DNA from: JAWUVP01 sp034112285
GTDB lineage: Bacteria; Pseudomonadota; Gammaproteobacteria; JABDGN01
Length of the DNA: 12,676 nt
NCBI GenBank assembly: GCA_034112285.1
Contig: JAWUVP010000033.1
Span: forward strand, 1-12,676
Direction of reading: 5' to 3'
Under the pieces are notes generated by a model. That model saw only the letters and a list, made by a program, of their open reading frames with translations, ran no database searches and was not told the origin of the DNA. The position numbers were made by a program, and so were the translations under genes. This document shows positions 1-7,694 of the stretch, piece after piece; the first letter of the stretch is position 1; every line of letters begins with the position of its first letter.

Positions 1-1
1 A

Positions 2-214
2 TTAGCGATGTTTATACTTTGGTTGATTGGTTTGGCTAAAAAAACAGGTGACTCACATTTTTCTTATCAAGCTAACACCATTAAATCACGTAATGTACTT
101 TCCTGCTTTACCATTGGCTGGCAGGTCCTTCGGCGTGGTGAACTGCATCTGTTGAGTAAGTTACACCTGTGGCAGGCTCTGGACTCTTTGGCTTACTTGG
201 AAGCTGTAACATGA
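2..214 (+). CDS. IS4-family transposase, C-terminal end (partial)
   Basis: Only the last 70 or so codons are in the window; the reading frame is already open at base 2 and ends with TGA at 212-214. The translation contains WLIGLAKKTGD, then QANTIKSRNVLSCFTIGWQV, then an LRRGEL stretch. This matches the pattern I know from the C-terminus of IS4-family DDE transposases (a hydrophobic WLIGLA segment, then an F/YQANTxRxRRVLSxxxLGxxVLRR segment). The catalytic DDE residues would lie upstream of the window, so I cannot say whether the gene is intact. ATG at 8-10 is internal, not the start. Its end lies 29 bp before a perfect 22-bp inverted repeat that may belong to the element. Family assignment is from memory of the motif and fairly secure; the exact IS name cannot be given. 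Confidence 0.75.
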   Translation, partial: LAMFILWLIGLAKKTGDSHFSYQANTIKSRNVLSCFTIGWQVLRRGELHLLSKLHLWQALDSLAYLEAVT

Positions 215-243
215 AACTCACTTATATTTGTGGGGATCCTACA

Positions 244-305
244 GGGTCAGGTATCGGCATAAGTCATTCTAGCTACAAACCAAGACTTATGCCGATACCT
301 GACCC
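244..305. repeat. Perfect 22-bp inverted repeat with 18-nt loop
   Basis: The left arm, 244-265, begins GGGTCAGGTATCGG. The right arm, 284-305, is its exact reverse complement and ends CCGATACCTGACCC. The loop is 266-283. There is no T-run next to it, so it is not a classical terminator. It could be the right end of the IS4-type element (terminal repeat plus an internal inverted copy), or a REP-like palindrome of the kind moved by RAYT transposases, whose units, as I recall, often end in CCTGACCC(C). No RAYT gene is in the window. Confidence 0.9.
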
Positions 306-366
306 CTTACCCTTGCGTTTGTGTAGAAGCATAAATCTCGCAAATCCACACCTGAAGTGCAATAGT

Positions 367-398
367 GCCTTAATTAAAAATCATGCTGCGGTTAAGGC
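367..398. repeat. Short inverted repeat (7 bp) in the intergenic gap
   Basis: GCCTTAA at 367-373 is matched by TTAAGGC at 392-398 with an 18-nt loop. It lies in the 224-bp gap between the IS4 remnant and the end of the ADP-ribosyltransferase gene. I see no gene in that gap. It may be chance. Confidence 0.35.
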
Positions 399-412
399 TA
401 ATGTGACGCGGC

Positions 413-438
413 AAAAAAAGCTCACGCGCTAACGGCGC
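413..438 (-). terminator. Possible weak terminator of the ADP-ribosyltransferase gene
   Basis: On the minus strand, just after the stop codon at 439-441, the sequence runs GCGC-CGTTA-GCGC, then GTGAGC and a run of seven T (414-420 on the plus strand as A). The stem is only 4 bp, but the U-tail is good and the position is right. Confidence 0.35.
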
Positions 439-1374
439 TCATCTAGGCTGCGCAGTGATCACAGAGGTCTTATCCATTAACCTCGTTAAGCGAGTCGAAT
501 CAGGAAGTTTATAGGGGAAGTTTAAGTTGCCCAGCTGGGAAAGACAAAGAGCTACTTCATCACTCAGGTTTGGGTTTTGATTAAATTTTATTTCAAATCT
601 TCGCACTGCATCAGCATCTATTTTTGTTTTCCAGCAGCCCAGCACATGTTGCGGCAAAAGCTCCGGCACGCCTAACGGGAAAACTTCTTCATCATCATCG
701 CGTCCATAGCCATCAGTTTCTGTTGGTGTTCTCAGTGGGAACCTAGTATTTTTATCCATGCCGCTATCAGGCCCACAATAAATGTGCGGGATGTCACGCC
801 GGTACAAATCCCCTAAATTCACATAAGGAGCGGGTAAATAACACATGTAAACATAAGCACCTTTATTCGTGGCAGGGTAGCGTGCAGCTTTTCGAGGGTT
901 CTTGGAAAAGCTCAGCGCTGTTGTGGTACTGTGGCTCCCCTGCAATGCCAAATTCAGGCCGCACCATGAAAGCGGGTGTGTGCACGTTGCTAAATTGTCA
1001 GTGATCACCAAACTCGAAAGCACACCAACCGTCGTTAAATTTAATTTGGCCCAATAAAGATTAACAGGAAGATAGGCCGATGCACCGGCTATTAAAGAAT
1101 GTGTAGCAATAGGTGGGCTCCCCCCACTAGACAATGTACAGCATAAATCATACGCGCGCTGCGCATCAAGTGTAAACTCGAAGCCATTTTTAAAAATTTC
1201 TTCAGGTGGTCGGCTATCACCTCGAAAAACGATGACGCCCTTATCTCGCTCAGTAAACTCATGAAGCAATATTCGGTCGAAAGCTGAAAATGCTAAAAAT
1301 GAGCTGCTCGGCTCTATTATTTTAGTTCGCGTCGAAAAAGCCGCTCTCATTCCACGTTCAAGTGCTTGCCACAT
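439..1374 (-). CDS. ADP-ribosyltransferase, pertussis-toxin-S1-like (R-S-E class)
   Basis: This 311-residue protein probably transfers ADP-ribose from NAD+ to a target molecule. The R motif is VIVFRGDSRPPEEIFKNGF (residues 47-65, catalytic candidate R51), which closely follows the YRxDSRPPEDxFxxGF signature of the pertussis toxin S1 subunit. The STS-like motif is ALSFSKNPRKAARY (153-166; S155-F-S157). The catalytic glutamate is probably E230 in DDDEEVFPLGVP (226-237), a D-x-E-V rather than the usual E/Q-x-E-V. R51 and the STS are about 100 residues apart, longer than in pertussis toxin. About 65 residues follow the last ADP-ribosyltransferase strand, with no known domain. No signal peptide or membrane segment is visible. 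The ATG at 1372-1374 follows AAGGA at 11 nt. The gene lies 93 bp downstream of mfd on the same strand, next to an IS4 remnant, which suggests it was acquired. The fold is quite certain; the target is unknown. Confidence 0.82.
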   Translation of the reverse strand: MWQALERGMRAAFSTRTKIIEPSSSFLAFSAFDRILLHEFTERDKGVIVFRGDSRPPEEIFKNGFEFTLDAQRAYDLCCTLSSGGSPPIATHSLIAGASAYLPVNLYWAKLNLTTVGVLSSLVITDNLATCTHPLSWCGLNLALQGSHSTTTALSFSKNPRKAARYPATNKGAYVYMCYLPAPYVNLGDLYRRDIPHIYCGPDSGMDKNTRFPLRTPTETDGYGRDDDEEVFPLGVPELLPQHVLGCWKTKIDADAVRRFEIKFNQNPNLSDEVALCLSQLGNLNFPYKLPDSTRLTRLMDKTSVITAQPR

Positions 1375-1428
1375 AGTATTATTATTCCTTAATCAACCTT
1401 CAGTTGACCTATTTATTCTTGTGATTTT

Positions 1429-1434
1429 ATTATA
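1429..1434 (-). promoter_or_regulatory. Candidate -10 box for the ADP-ribosyltransferase gene
   Basis: A perfect TATAAT on the minus strand lies 55 bp before the ATG. No good -35 is found at 16-18 bp. The gene could also be read through from mfd, since no terminator is visible between them. The start region also holds a spaced direct repeat (AAAGCTTAACTA at 1441-1452 and AAAGCGTAACTA at 1459-1470), which overlaps the mfd stop codon. Confidence 0.35.
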
Positions 1435-1467
1435 GCGTCTAAAGCTTAACTAATACTTAAAGCGTAA

Positions 1468-4400
1468 CTACCCCAACAACCGCAACATCTGCGCCACAAA
1501 ATCATAACGCGCGCTCGCGCTGCTAGTTTGGGTGGTAATGTTTAAACGCGTGCTGCCTTGTAAACGATAGACGTTTGGGTATTTTTGGATCAGATGAATG
1601 ATTTTAATCGGCTCAATATTGGGTTTGTCTTCAAATTCTAAGTAGCCACTGCGCTCACCTAATTGAATTTTTTTCACACCTAATGCTACCGCGGTTAATT
1701 TCAAGGTGCTAATTTGAAACAGTAATTTGGTTTCGGGTGGGAGTAAGCCAAAGCGGTCTATCATTTCAACTTGCAAATCCTTCAGCGCGCTATTATCACC
1801 CGCGCCAGCTATGCGTTTATAGAGGGTTAAGCGCATCGGGACTTCGTGAATATAATCTTCTGGAATAAGTGCTGACCCTAGTAAATCAATATCCGTTTGC
1901 TGAAATAAGGGCTTATCGAAATCAGGCTGCTGACCCGATTGTAACGCTTTGACGGCTTTGTCAAGAAACTCCATGTAGAGTGAAAAACCAACGCTGGCAA
2001 TTTGCCCACTTTGATTTTCACCTAGCAATTCACCTGCACCGCGAATTTCTAAATCGTGGGTCGCTAAAGTGAAACCTGCGCCCAGGTGTTCGGCTTCGGT
2101 GATAGCCTCAAGGCGTTTTTCGGCGTCTTTGGTAATTAATTTAGGGCCCGGAATTAATAAGTAAGCGTAAGCTTGATGATGCGAGCGCCCTACCCGGCCG
2201 CGCAATTGGTGCAGCTGTGCTAAACCTAGTTTATCGGCGCGATCCATTAAAATGGTGTTGGCAGTGGGAATATCAATTCCAGTTTCAATAATGGTGGTGC
2301 AGACCAAGACATTAAAACGTTGATGATAAAAATCACTCATCACTAACTCAAGATCACGCTCACGCATTTGGCCATGGCCAACACCCACTTTAGCTTCAGG
2401 CACTAATTCGGCCAGCTCCTGGGCAATGGTGTCTATGGTTTGCACGTTATTATGTAAAAAGTAAACTTGGCCGCCGCGAAGTACTTCGCGCAAAATAGCT
2501 TCGCGAATAGTCTGGTCGTTGCGATTATTCACAAATGTTTTAACCGACAACCGTTTTGCTGGCGGCGTAGCAATTAACGATAATTCACGAATTTTGGCCA
2601 GCGACATATTCAACGTACGCGGAATCGGGGTGGCGGTGAGCGTTAAAATATTTACATCGGTGCGTAACGATTTAATACGCTCTTTTTGTTTAACACCGAA
2701 ACGATGTTCTTCATCAATAACCAACAAGCCTAAATTGGCAAATTCAATTTGTTGCGATAATAATTTATGCGTGCCAATAATAATATCTACTTTACCCGCC
2801 GCTAAATTTTCCAGCGCCGTATCCGTTTGTTTTTTGGTGCGAAAGCGCGAAAGCAATTCAATTTGCATGGGCCAATTGGCGAAGCGATCTTTAAAACTTT
2901 GAAAATGCTGCTCGGCCAACAGCGTGGTCGGCACTAAAATGGCCACTTGATAGCCATTTTGCACCGCTAAAAATGCCCCACGCATGGCCACCTCGGTTTT
3001 ACCAAAGCCCACATCACCGCAAATTAAACGGTCCATCGGCTCGGCGCTGGTCATATCTTTAACCACATCTTCAATAGCATTGATTTGATCCGGCGTTTCT
3101 TCATAAGCAAAGCCAGCCACAAAAGCTTGATAATGTTCATCGGGGGCCTCACAACGAGGTCCTATGCGTGCAGCGCGGCGGGCATATAAATCTAATAATT
3201 CGGCGGCCACATCGCGCGCTTTTTTGGCCGCTTTCTGCTTGGCTTTGCTCCATCTTTCAGAGCCGAGAGTGTGCAGTGGCGCATGATCCGCATCACCCCC
3301 AGAATAACGACTGAGCAAATGTAAATTAGCCACGGGCACATATAACTTGTTACCCTCGGCATATTCAATGGTGACAAATTCATTGGTAATGCCACACGAA
3401 GCAATAGTTTGCAGACCAATGTAACGGCCGATGCCTTCATCAATGTGCACCACCGGCATGCCAGGCTTAAGCTCCATAAGCGAGCGAATAAATTGCTCGT
3501 CGTCAAAGCGGCGCTCTTTGCGCAGGCGGCGCTGCATAATGCGCTCACCATAAAGCTCACTTTCACCAATCACCCATAAGGCTGGATCAAGCAAGTTCAT
3601 GCCGTCATCTAAACTGCCAACGGTAATGCAAATATCCGCATCACTGCCTAAAAAGCTGTGCCAATTATCGGTGATTTTTGGTTTGATTTTTGCACTGCCG
3701 AGTAATTCCAGCAAGGCTTCACGGCGGCCCTCCGTTTCAGCCACAAACAATACACGCTGCGCACTCGCTGCTAGCGCTGCTTGCAAGCTTTGCAAAGGGG
3801 TTTTACTTTGCGCGGCAATGGTCACCTTGGGTAAGGCATGACTCGAAAAATTATTATTGCCGACTTTATCGGCTAACGGCGCAGCTTGTAAGCTAACTTG
3901 CGGATACTCTTTACAGGCGGCAAACAATTTCTCCACCGGCATAAAAAGATCGTTAGGTGCCATAATGGGGCGCGTGACATCATGGCGATACTGATCATAA
4001 CGGCCATTCACTTCTTGCCAAAAGGTTTCGGCTGCTTGATAGACGCCTTGCCATGACATAATGGTTGTGGTCGCGGGCAAATAGTTAAACAAGCTACTAC
4101 TTTGCTCATAAAACAAAGGCAGGTAATACTCCACCCCATTAGGGCTTAAGCCCGAGGTAACATCTTGGTAAATCGGTGCATCGGTAGGGTTGCCCGCAAA
4201 CCTTTGTCGCCATTGGCTGCGAAACAAGGTCACGCTAGCATCGGTTAACGGAAACTCGCGTGCCGGTAATAAATTAATCTGTTCCAACTTTTGCAAAGAA
4301 CGCTGGGTTTCCGTGTCAAACGTGCGAATAGTATCAATTTCGTCATCGAATAAATCTAAACGATACGGCGTGTCCGCTCCCATGGGGAATAAATCAATAA

Positions 4401-4911
4401 TTGAGCCGCGCAGGGCAAACTCACCGTGTTGCATCACTTGCTCAACCAAACGATAACCCGACTTAATTAAGCTCTCACGCATGGTCTGCAAATTAAACTT
4501 GTCACCCGGCTTTAAGACCAAGCTATTAGCTTGCAAATGCGCCGGCGGCATGGTGGGCAACATTAACGTGCTCACAGCTGCCAACACAATGCCTTGCTTG
4601 GCAGCGGGTAAATTGGCCAACACATTTAAGCGACGCGAGATAATGTCTTCATGTGGCGAGAAGGTATCGTAAGGCAGCGTTTCCCAGTCTGGGAATATCC
4701 ATACCGGCAAATCGCTTGAGACAAAAAATTGTAAGGCGTAATACCACTGATTGGCTGTAGCCACATCGGGTGCAATTAATAAGACTGGGCCTTTAGCCGT
4801 GGCCGCGGCGTTAGCCACAGCCAGCATAGGCGCTGCGCCGTAAAGCTGGCCCCAATGTTGGTGGTCTGATGCCTTATCCGATAAGGTGGGTGTGAGTGGG
4901 TTTTGAAACAT
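1468..4911 (-). CDS. mfd: Transcription-repair coupling factor Mfd
   Basis: Mfd is a DNA translocase that removes RNA polymerase stalled at lesions and recruits UvrA. The 1147-residue product matches the usual length (E. coli 1148) and is collinear with it. It has a UvrB-like N-terminal module (ETLPYDTFSPHEDIISRRL near residue 80), an RNA-polymerase-interacting region (around 490-560, with PVVHIDEGIGRY), and the helicase motor with Walker A GDVGFGKT (632-639), DEEH (733-736), TATPIPRTLN (759-768), TTIIETGIDIPTANT and QLRGRVGR (near 902-909). The C-terminal domain follows to the end. I start at ATG 4909-4911. An upstream in-frame TTG at 4930-4932 would add seven residues (MRCYYGA) with no family match and no Shine-Dalgarno. 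The gene is divergent from the ypjD-like gene. All motor motifs are intact, so it should be functional. Confidence 0.98.
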   Translation of the reverse strand: MFQNPLTPTLSDKASDHQHWGQLYGAAPMLAVANAAATAKGPVLLIAPDVATANQWYYALQFFVSSDLPVWIFPDWETLPYDTFSPHEDIISRRLNVLANLPAAKQGIVLAAVSTLMLPTMPPAHLQANSLVLKPGDKFNLQTMRESLIKSGYRLVEQVMQHGEFALRGSIIDLFPMGADTPYRLDLFDDEIDTIRTFDTETQRSLQKLEQINLLPAREFPLTDASVTLFRSQWRQRFAGNPTDAPIYQDVTSGLSPNGVEYYLPLFYEQSSSLFNYLPATTTIMSWQGVYQAAETFWQEVNGRYDQYRHDVTRPIMAPNDLFMPVEKLFAACKEYPQVSLQAAPLADKVGNNNFSSHALPKVTIAAQSKTPLQSLQAALAASAQRVLFVAETEGRREALLELLGSAKIKPKITDNWHSFLGSDADICITVGSLDDGMNLLDPALWVIGESELYGERIMQRRLRKERRFDDEQFIRSLMELKPGMPVVHIDEGIGRYIGLQTIASCGITNEFVTIEYAEGNKLYVPVANLHLLSRYSGGDADHAPLHTLGSERWSKAKQKAAKKARDVAAELLDLYARRAARIGPRCEAPDEHYQAFVAGFAYEETPDQINAIEDVVKDMTSAEPMDRLICGDVGFGKTEVAMRGAFLAVQNGYQVAILVPTTLLAEQHFQSFKDRFANWPMQIELLSRFRTKKQTDTALENLAAGKVDIIIGTHKLLSQQIEFANLGLLVIDEEHRFGVKQKERIKSLRTDVNILTLTATPIPRTLNMSLAKIRELSLIATPPAKRLSVKTFVNNRNDQTIREAILREVLRGGQVYFLHNNVQTIDTIAQELAELVPEAKVGVGHGQMRERDLELVMSDFYHQRFNVLVCTTIIETGIDIPTANTILMDRADKLGLAQLHQLRGRVGRSHHQAYAYLLIPGPKLITKDAEKRLEAITEAEHLGAGFTLATHDLEIRGAGELLGENQSGQIASVGFSLYMEFLDKAVKALQSGQQPDFDKPLFQQTDIDLLGSALIPEDYIHEVPMRLTLYKRIAGAGDNSALKDLQVEMIDRFGLLPPETKLLFQISTLKLTAVALGVKKIQLGERSGYLEFEDKPNIEPIKIIHLIQKYPNVYRLQGSTRLNITTQTSSASARYDFVAQMLRLLG

Positions 4912-4917
4912 GGCGCC

Positions 4918-4945
4918 ATAATAACAGCGCAAGCACTAATTTCAA
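4918..4945 (-). promoter_or_regulatory. Candidate mfd promoter giving a leaderless message
   Basis: On the minus strand TTGAAA (4940-4945), a 16-bp spacer and TATTAT (4918-4923) fit a sigma-70 promoter. The start point would fall at about the A of the ATG at 4911, so mfd mRNA may have almost no leader. This agrees with the absence of a Shine-Dalgarno before that ATG. Confidence 0.4.
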
Positions 4946-4986
4946 CAAAATGTTACGCAAATTGGCCCCCCATGAAATAATCAAAA

Positions 4987-5015
4987 TTGTTCGCTTAGGT
5001 GATTCATGCCATAAT
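4987..5015 (+). promoter_or_regulatory. Sigma-70-type promoter for the ypjD-like/corB-like pair
   Basis: TTGTTC (4987-4992), a 17-bp spacer and CATAAT (5010-5015), with TG at 5007-5008 giving an extended -10. Transcription would start about 24 nt before the GTG at 5046. It lies in the 134-bp divergent gap shared with mfd. Confidence 0.55.
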
Positions 5016-5045
5016 CCCACCTACCCTAATAGATGAGCTAGCCCT

Positions 5046-5825
5046 GTGCAAATTTCTTTAATCCTGGCCCTTGTGGCTTTTGTTGCCTACGCCGCTGCCA
5101 CCAAGCTGCAATGGCAGCAGCTGCGCCAATCTAAGCGCCGCTACACGCCTATCATTCTTTGTCTTAGCGCTATCGCTATTATTTTGCACGGCTATGTGTT
5201 GCACCTGTGGATAGACCTGCCGGGCATTGGCCAAAACTTGAGTTATTTAAATTTACTGTCCATGGTGTTTTGGTTAGTGGCCTTGCTTACGCTACTCACG
5301 CTCATTCGCTTGCCGGTGCTCAATCTCATCTTATTTATTTTTCCCTTTGCCGCCTTATCGCTTATTGCCGACGCCCTGTTTTACCGTGTTTACTTGGTTG
5401 ACACTGCAGGACACCCAGAAAAAATTGCCCATATTCTGCTCTCAATCATCGCTTTTAGCTTTTTCTGCATTGCGGCCATTCAAGCCTTATTTTTAACCAT
5501 CCAAGAACGCAGCTTGCGCAGCAAAAATGTGGGGGTCTTCTCCTTGCTCCCCCCCCTAGAAACCATGGAGCGGTTTTTCTTTCAAACCTTATGGATTGGT
5601 TTTATTTTATTAACCGGCGTACTCATTACTGCGCTCATCTTCTTTCAGCCCGTTTTCACGCCAGGTTTAATAGCAAAAACCTTGTTTACCCTTATGGCCT
5701 GGTTACTGTATGCCATTATATTATTAGGGCGTTACCTGGCCGGCTGGCGTGGCAAAGCGGTCATTCGTGCTTCATTGCTTGGCATGGTCTTACTGGTCTT
5801 GGCTTATGTATTTACCCGGGTATAA
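5046..5825 (+). CDS. ypjD: YpjD/CcsA-type cytochrome c assembly family membrane protein
   Basis: A 259-residue inner-membrane protein with about eight hydrophobic segments (roughly residues 3-19, 34-53, 65-87, 90-113, 127-151, 181-200, 208-228 and 241-257). The family (CcmC/CcsA/HemX-like) includes haem-handling proteins of cytochrome c maturation; the role of YpjD itself is poorly known. Family hallmarks include H48 in ILHGYVL, H129 in IAHILLSIIAFS, PPLETMERFFFQ (169-180) and GWRGK (233-237), as in E. coli YpjD. The start is GTG at 5046 with only a weak Shine-Dalgarno; a nearby ATG at 5033 runs at once into a stop. The next gene, 51 bp away, is corB-like, the same pairing as ypjD-yfjD in E. 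coli, though ffh is not upstream here. Confidence 0.85.
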   Translation: MQISLILALVAFVAYAAATKLQWQQLRQSKRRYTPIILCLSAIAIILHGYVLHLWIDLPGIGQNLSYLNLLSMVFWLVALLTLLTLIRLPVLNLILFIFPFAALSLIADALFYRVYLVDTAGHPEKIAHILLSIIAFSFFCIAAIQALFLTIQERSLRSKNVGVFSLLPPLETMERFFFQTLWIGFILLTGVLITALIFFQPVFTPGLIAKTLFTLMAWLLYAIILLGRYLAGWRGKAVIRASLLGMVLLVLAYVFTRV

Positions 5826-5876
5826 AGCCATACACGTTAACCAGGCCTTAGCAGCCAACAAACTGAGACGCGCCCC

Positions 5877-7157
5877 ATGAACCTGAGCCACCTCTTTTCA
5901 CTGTCCACGTTAATCATTATGCTGATAGCGTTAATCATCATCTCAGCATTTTACTCTGCCAGTGAAACGGCCATGATGACCGTTAACCGCTATAAACTCC
6001 GACATTTAGCCGAAGATAAAAACCATCGCGCTGCCAAACGTGTTTTACACCTACTCTCCCGCACCGACCGCCTGTTAACAGTTATTTTACTGGGCAACAC
6101 TGTCTCAAACATCTTTGCCTCTGCAGTGGCCACCTTAATAGGCGCCCAGCTCTATGGCGAGCACGGCATTTTTATTGCCACGGTTTTACTGACCTTTATC
6201 GTTTTAATCTGCGCCGAAATTGGCCCCAAAACCCTCACCGCGCGTTACCCACAAGGCTACAGCTTTTTTGCCTCTATCCCGCTCACGCTTTCGCTGTATA
6301 TTCTCTACCCCTTTGTGTGGCTGGGTAATAACATTGTAAGGCTGGCACTGCTACCGTTTGGCATTAACATTAGCCAAAATAAACAAGAAGAATTGAGCTC
6401 CGATGAATTGCGCCATATCGTGCACGAAACCGACGACACCATTTCGGCCAAAGACGAACAAATGCTAGTTGGCGTATTAGAGCTTGCCAACGTCAATGTG
6501 CAAGACATCATGATACCGCGTGCTGAAATTACCGGCATCAATTTAGAAGACGAATGGCAGACCATCCAAAAATTGTTATACAACAGCCAGCACACGCGCC
6601 TGCCCCTTTTTTCAAGAACCTTAGATAATATCCACGGTATGCTACACATGCGTGATGTTCTGCGGGCTTCATCGGAAATGGAGTTAAATAAGGACTTACT
6701 CCTCAACCTAGCGCAAAAAGCCTATTTTGTGCCCGAGACCGGCCGCTTAGCGCAACAATTAATTAATTTTCAAAAACATCACACCCGTACCGCATTGGTT
6801 GTGGATGAATATGGCGAAGTGCATGGCTTAATTACGCTAGATGATATTTTAGAAGAAGTGGTGGGAGACTACACCAGCAATATAGCCGAAACAACCGACG
6901 CCGATATAAGCTTGCAAGCCGATGGCTCCTATATCGTTGATGGCAGTGTGAGTGTGCGTGAACTTAACCGCACTTTAAGCTTAACCTTGCCCACCAATAC
7001 CGCCATCACCCTTAATGGCCTAATTATTGCATACCTAGATGGCATACCCAGCGGCAGTACTTGCGTGAAAATTGCCGGCATTCCCCTGGAAGTGATTAAA
7101 GTAGCTGACAATGTGATTAAAACGGTGCGGGTTGTGCAACCCACTGCAAAAATCTGA
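5877..7157 (+). CDS. corB: CorB/YfjD-type CNNM-CBS transporter (HlyC/CorC family)
   Basis: The 426-residue protein matches the size of E. coli YfjD/CorB (428). It starts with a DUF21/CNNM membrane domain (about 1-180; hydrophobic segments near 10-28, 66-90, 98-117 and 131-158) containing FYSASETAMM (25-34) and AEIGPKTLTARYP (113-125), both typical of this domain and of its presumed Mg2+ site. A pair of CBS domains follows (about 205-330; IMIPRAEI near 211 and VVDEYGEVHGLITLDDILEE at 308-327). A CorC_HlyC C-terminal domain covers about 345-420. The family is linked to Mg2+ efflux and cobalt resistance; the ion here is inferred. ATG 5877-5879 has no clear Shine-Dalgarno, so it probably depends on co-transcription with the ypjD-like gene. 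Nothing suggests damage. Confidence 0.92.
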   Translation: MNLSHLFSLSTLIIMLIALIIISAFYSASETAMMTVNRYKLRHLAEDKNHRAAKRVLHLLSRTDRLLTVILLGNTVSNIFASAVATLIGAQLYGEHGIFIATVLLTFIVLICAEIGPKTLTARYPQGYSFFASIPLTLSLYILYPFVWLGNNIVRLALLPFGINISQNKQEELSSDELRHIVHETDDTISAKDEQMLVGVLELANVNVQDIMIPRAEITGINLEDEWQTIQKLLYNSQHTRLPLFSRTLDNIHGMLHMRDVLRASSEMELNKDLLLNLAQKAYFVPETGRLAQQLINFQKHHTRTALVVDEYGEVHGLITLDDILEEVVGDYTSNIAETTDADISLQADGSYIVDGSVSVRELNRTLSLTLPTNTAITLNGLIIAYLDGIPSGSTCVKIAGIPLEVIKVADNVIKTVRVVQPTAKI

Positions 7158-7170
7158 GCAGTTCATGCCC

Positions 7171-7187
7171 AAAAAACCAGCTTTTTT
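7171..7187. terminator. Possible bidirectional terminator between convergent genes
   Basis: A6 (7171-7176), CCAGC and T6 (7182-7187) form an A/U-only hairpin in the 48-bp gap between the convergent corB-like and Mth938-like genes. It reads the same way from both sides, each time with a T-run. The stem is weak. Confidence 0.3.
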
Positions 7188-7205
7188 AGATAAACCTGCA
7201 TTCGC

Positions 7206-7571
7206 CTACAAAAGCAAAGCCGCCATTACCTCGCGCCCTTCACTCATCATGACATTATACGTTCTGCAAGCCGCCGGCGTGTCCATCACCTCCACCCCTA
7301 TTTGCGCAGCATAGAGCGGCGCCAGCAAGGTTAAATCAGGGAACACCTGCTCATCTCCAGTACCCAGCAATACGACCGCCGGCTTCAATGCCAATAAATC
7401 GCAAATGTCGTCTTCGTTCAAATCGGCCAAGGTTTGCGGCCGCCAGGGCGTCACACTTTGTCCCGACTGCACCAAAACACTGGACTTATGGGTCTCGTCA
7501 TTGACAACAAACACCCCTTCATAAAAAGATTTAATTAATGGGCCTTCGCCCTCCGTCAATTGTAACTTCAC
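7206..7571 (-). CDS. Mth938-like domain protein (DUF498)
   Basis: A 121-residue protein with the full pattern of the Mth938/DUF498 family: TPWRP (41-45), VVLLGTGDEQVFP (66-78) and IGVEVMDTPAACRTYN (91-106), followed by EGREVMAALL. The family includes the human complex I assembly factor NDUFAF3; its bacterial role is not established. The length is that of a whole single-domain protein. The start is GTG at 7569-7571, supported by AAGGAG at 7577-7582 with 5 nt between. It is transcribed towards corB and away from the sigma-factor gene, with 123 bp between the two start codons. Confidence 0.85.
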   Translation of the reverse strand: MKLQLTEGEGPLIKSFYEGVFVVNDETHKSSVLVQSGQSVTPWRPQTLADLNEDDICDLLALKPAVVLLGTGDEQVFPDLTLLAPLYAAQIGVEVMDTPAACRTYNVMMSEGREVMAALLL

Positions 7572-7658
7572 TTACGCTCCTTACAGGTAATTACCCTGGC
7601 TATTACAAATATTCCCTAGGAAATTTGCTCAATTGTGAACCATGGTCTACATTATAAA

Positions 7659-7664
7659 TATAAT
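7659..7664 (+). promoter_or_regulatory. Candidate -10 box for the sigma-factor gene
   Basis: TATAAT lies 31 bp before the ATG, next to a second TATAAA at 7653-7658. No good -35 is seen at the usual distance, and there is no clear GGAACTT-type box for RpoE autoregulation. The divergent gap also serves the Mth938-like gene. Confidence 0.35.
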
Positions 7665-7694
7665 CATAACCTTAAATACCCAAAGGATTTTACA

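Noticed and set aside
169..432. 87-codon ORF after the IS4 transposase
   Set aside because: It crosses the perfect 22-bp palindrome and the transposase end in another frame; the product resembles no protein I know.
2519..2902. 127-codon plus-strand ORF within mfd
   Set aside because: It is opposite the conserved helicase motifs of mfd and has no recognisable features.
4909..4932. Extended mfd start at TTG 4930-4932
   Set aside because: The extra seven residues (MRCYYGA) match nothing in Mfd, there is no Shine-Dalgarno, and the codon lies within a likely promoter spacer. ATG 4909-4911 is preferred.
6305..6706. 133-codon minus-strand ORF within the corB-like gene
   Set aside because: It is opposite the CBS domains, and its Ser/Leu-rich translation is typical of a shadow.
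7607..7626. Palindrome-like AATATTCCCTAGGAAATTT in the sigma/Mth938 gap
   Set aside because: Only a 4-bp TTCC/GGAA core pairs once aligned; too weak to call an operator.
7635..7694. Longer sigma-factor ORF from GTG 7635
   Set aside because: The added 20 residues are unlike RpoE and overlap the TATAAT boxes. ATG 7695 has a well-spaced AGGA and gives the family length.
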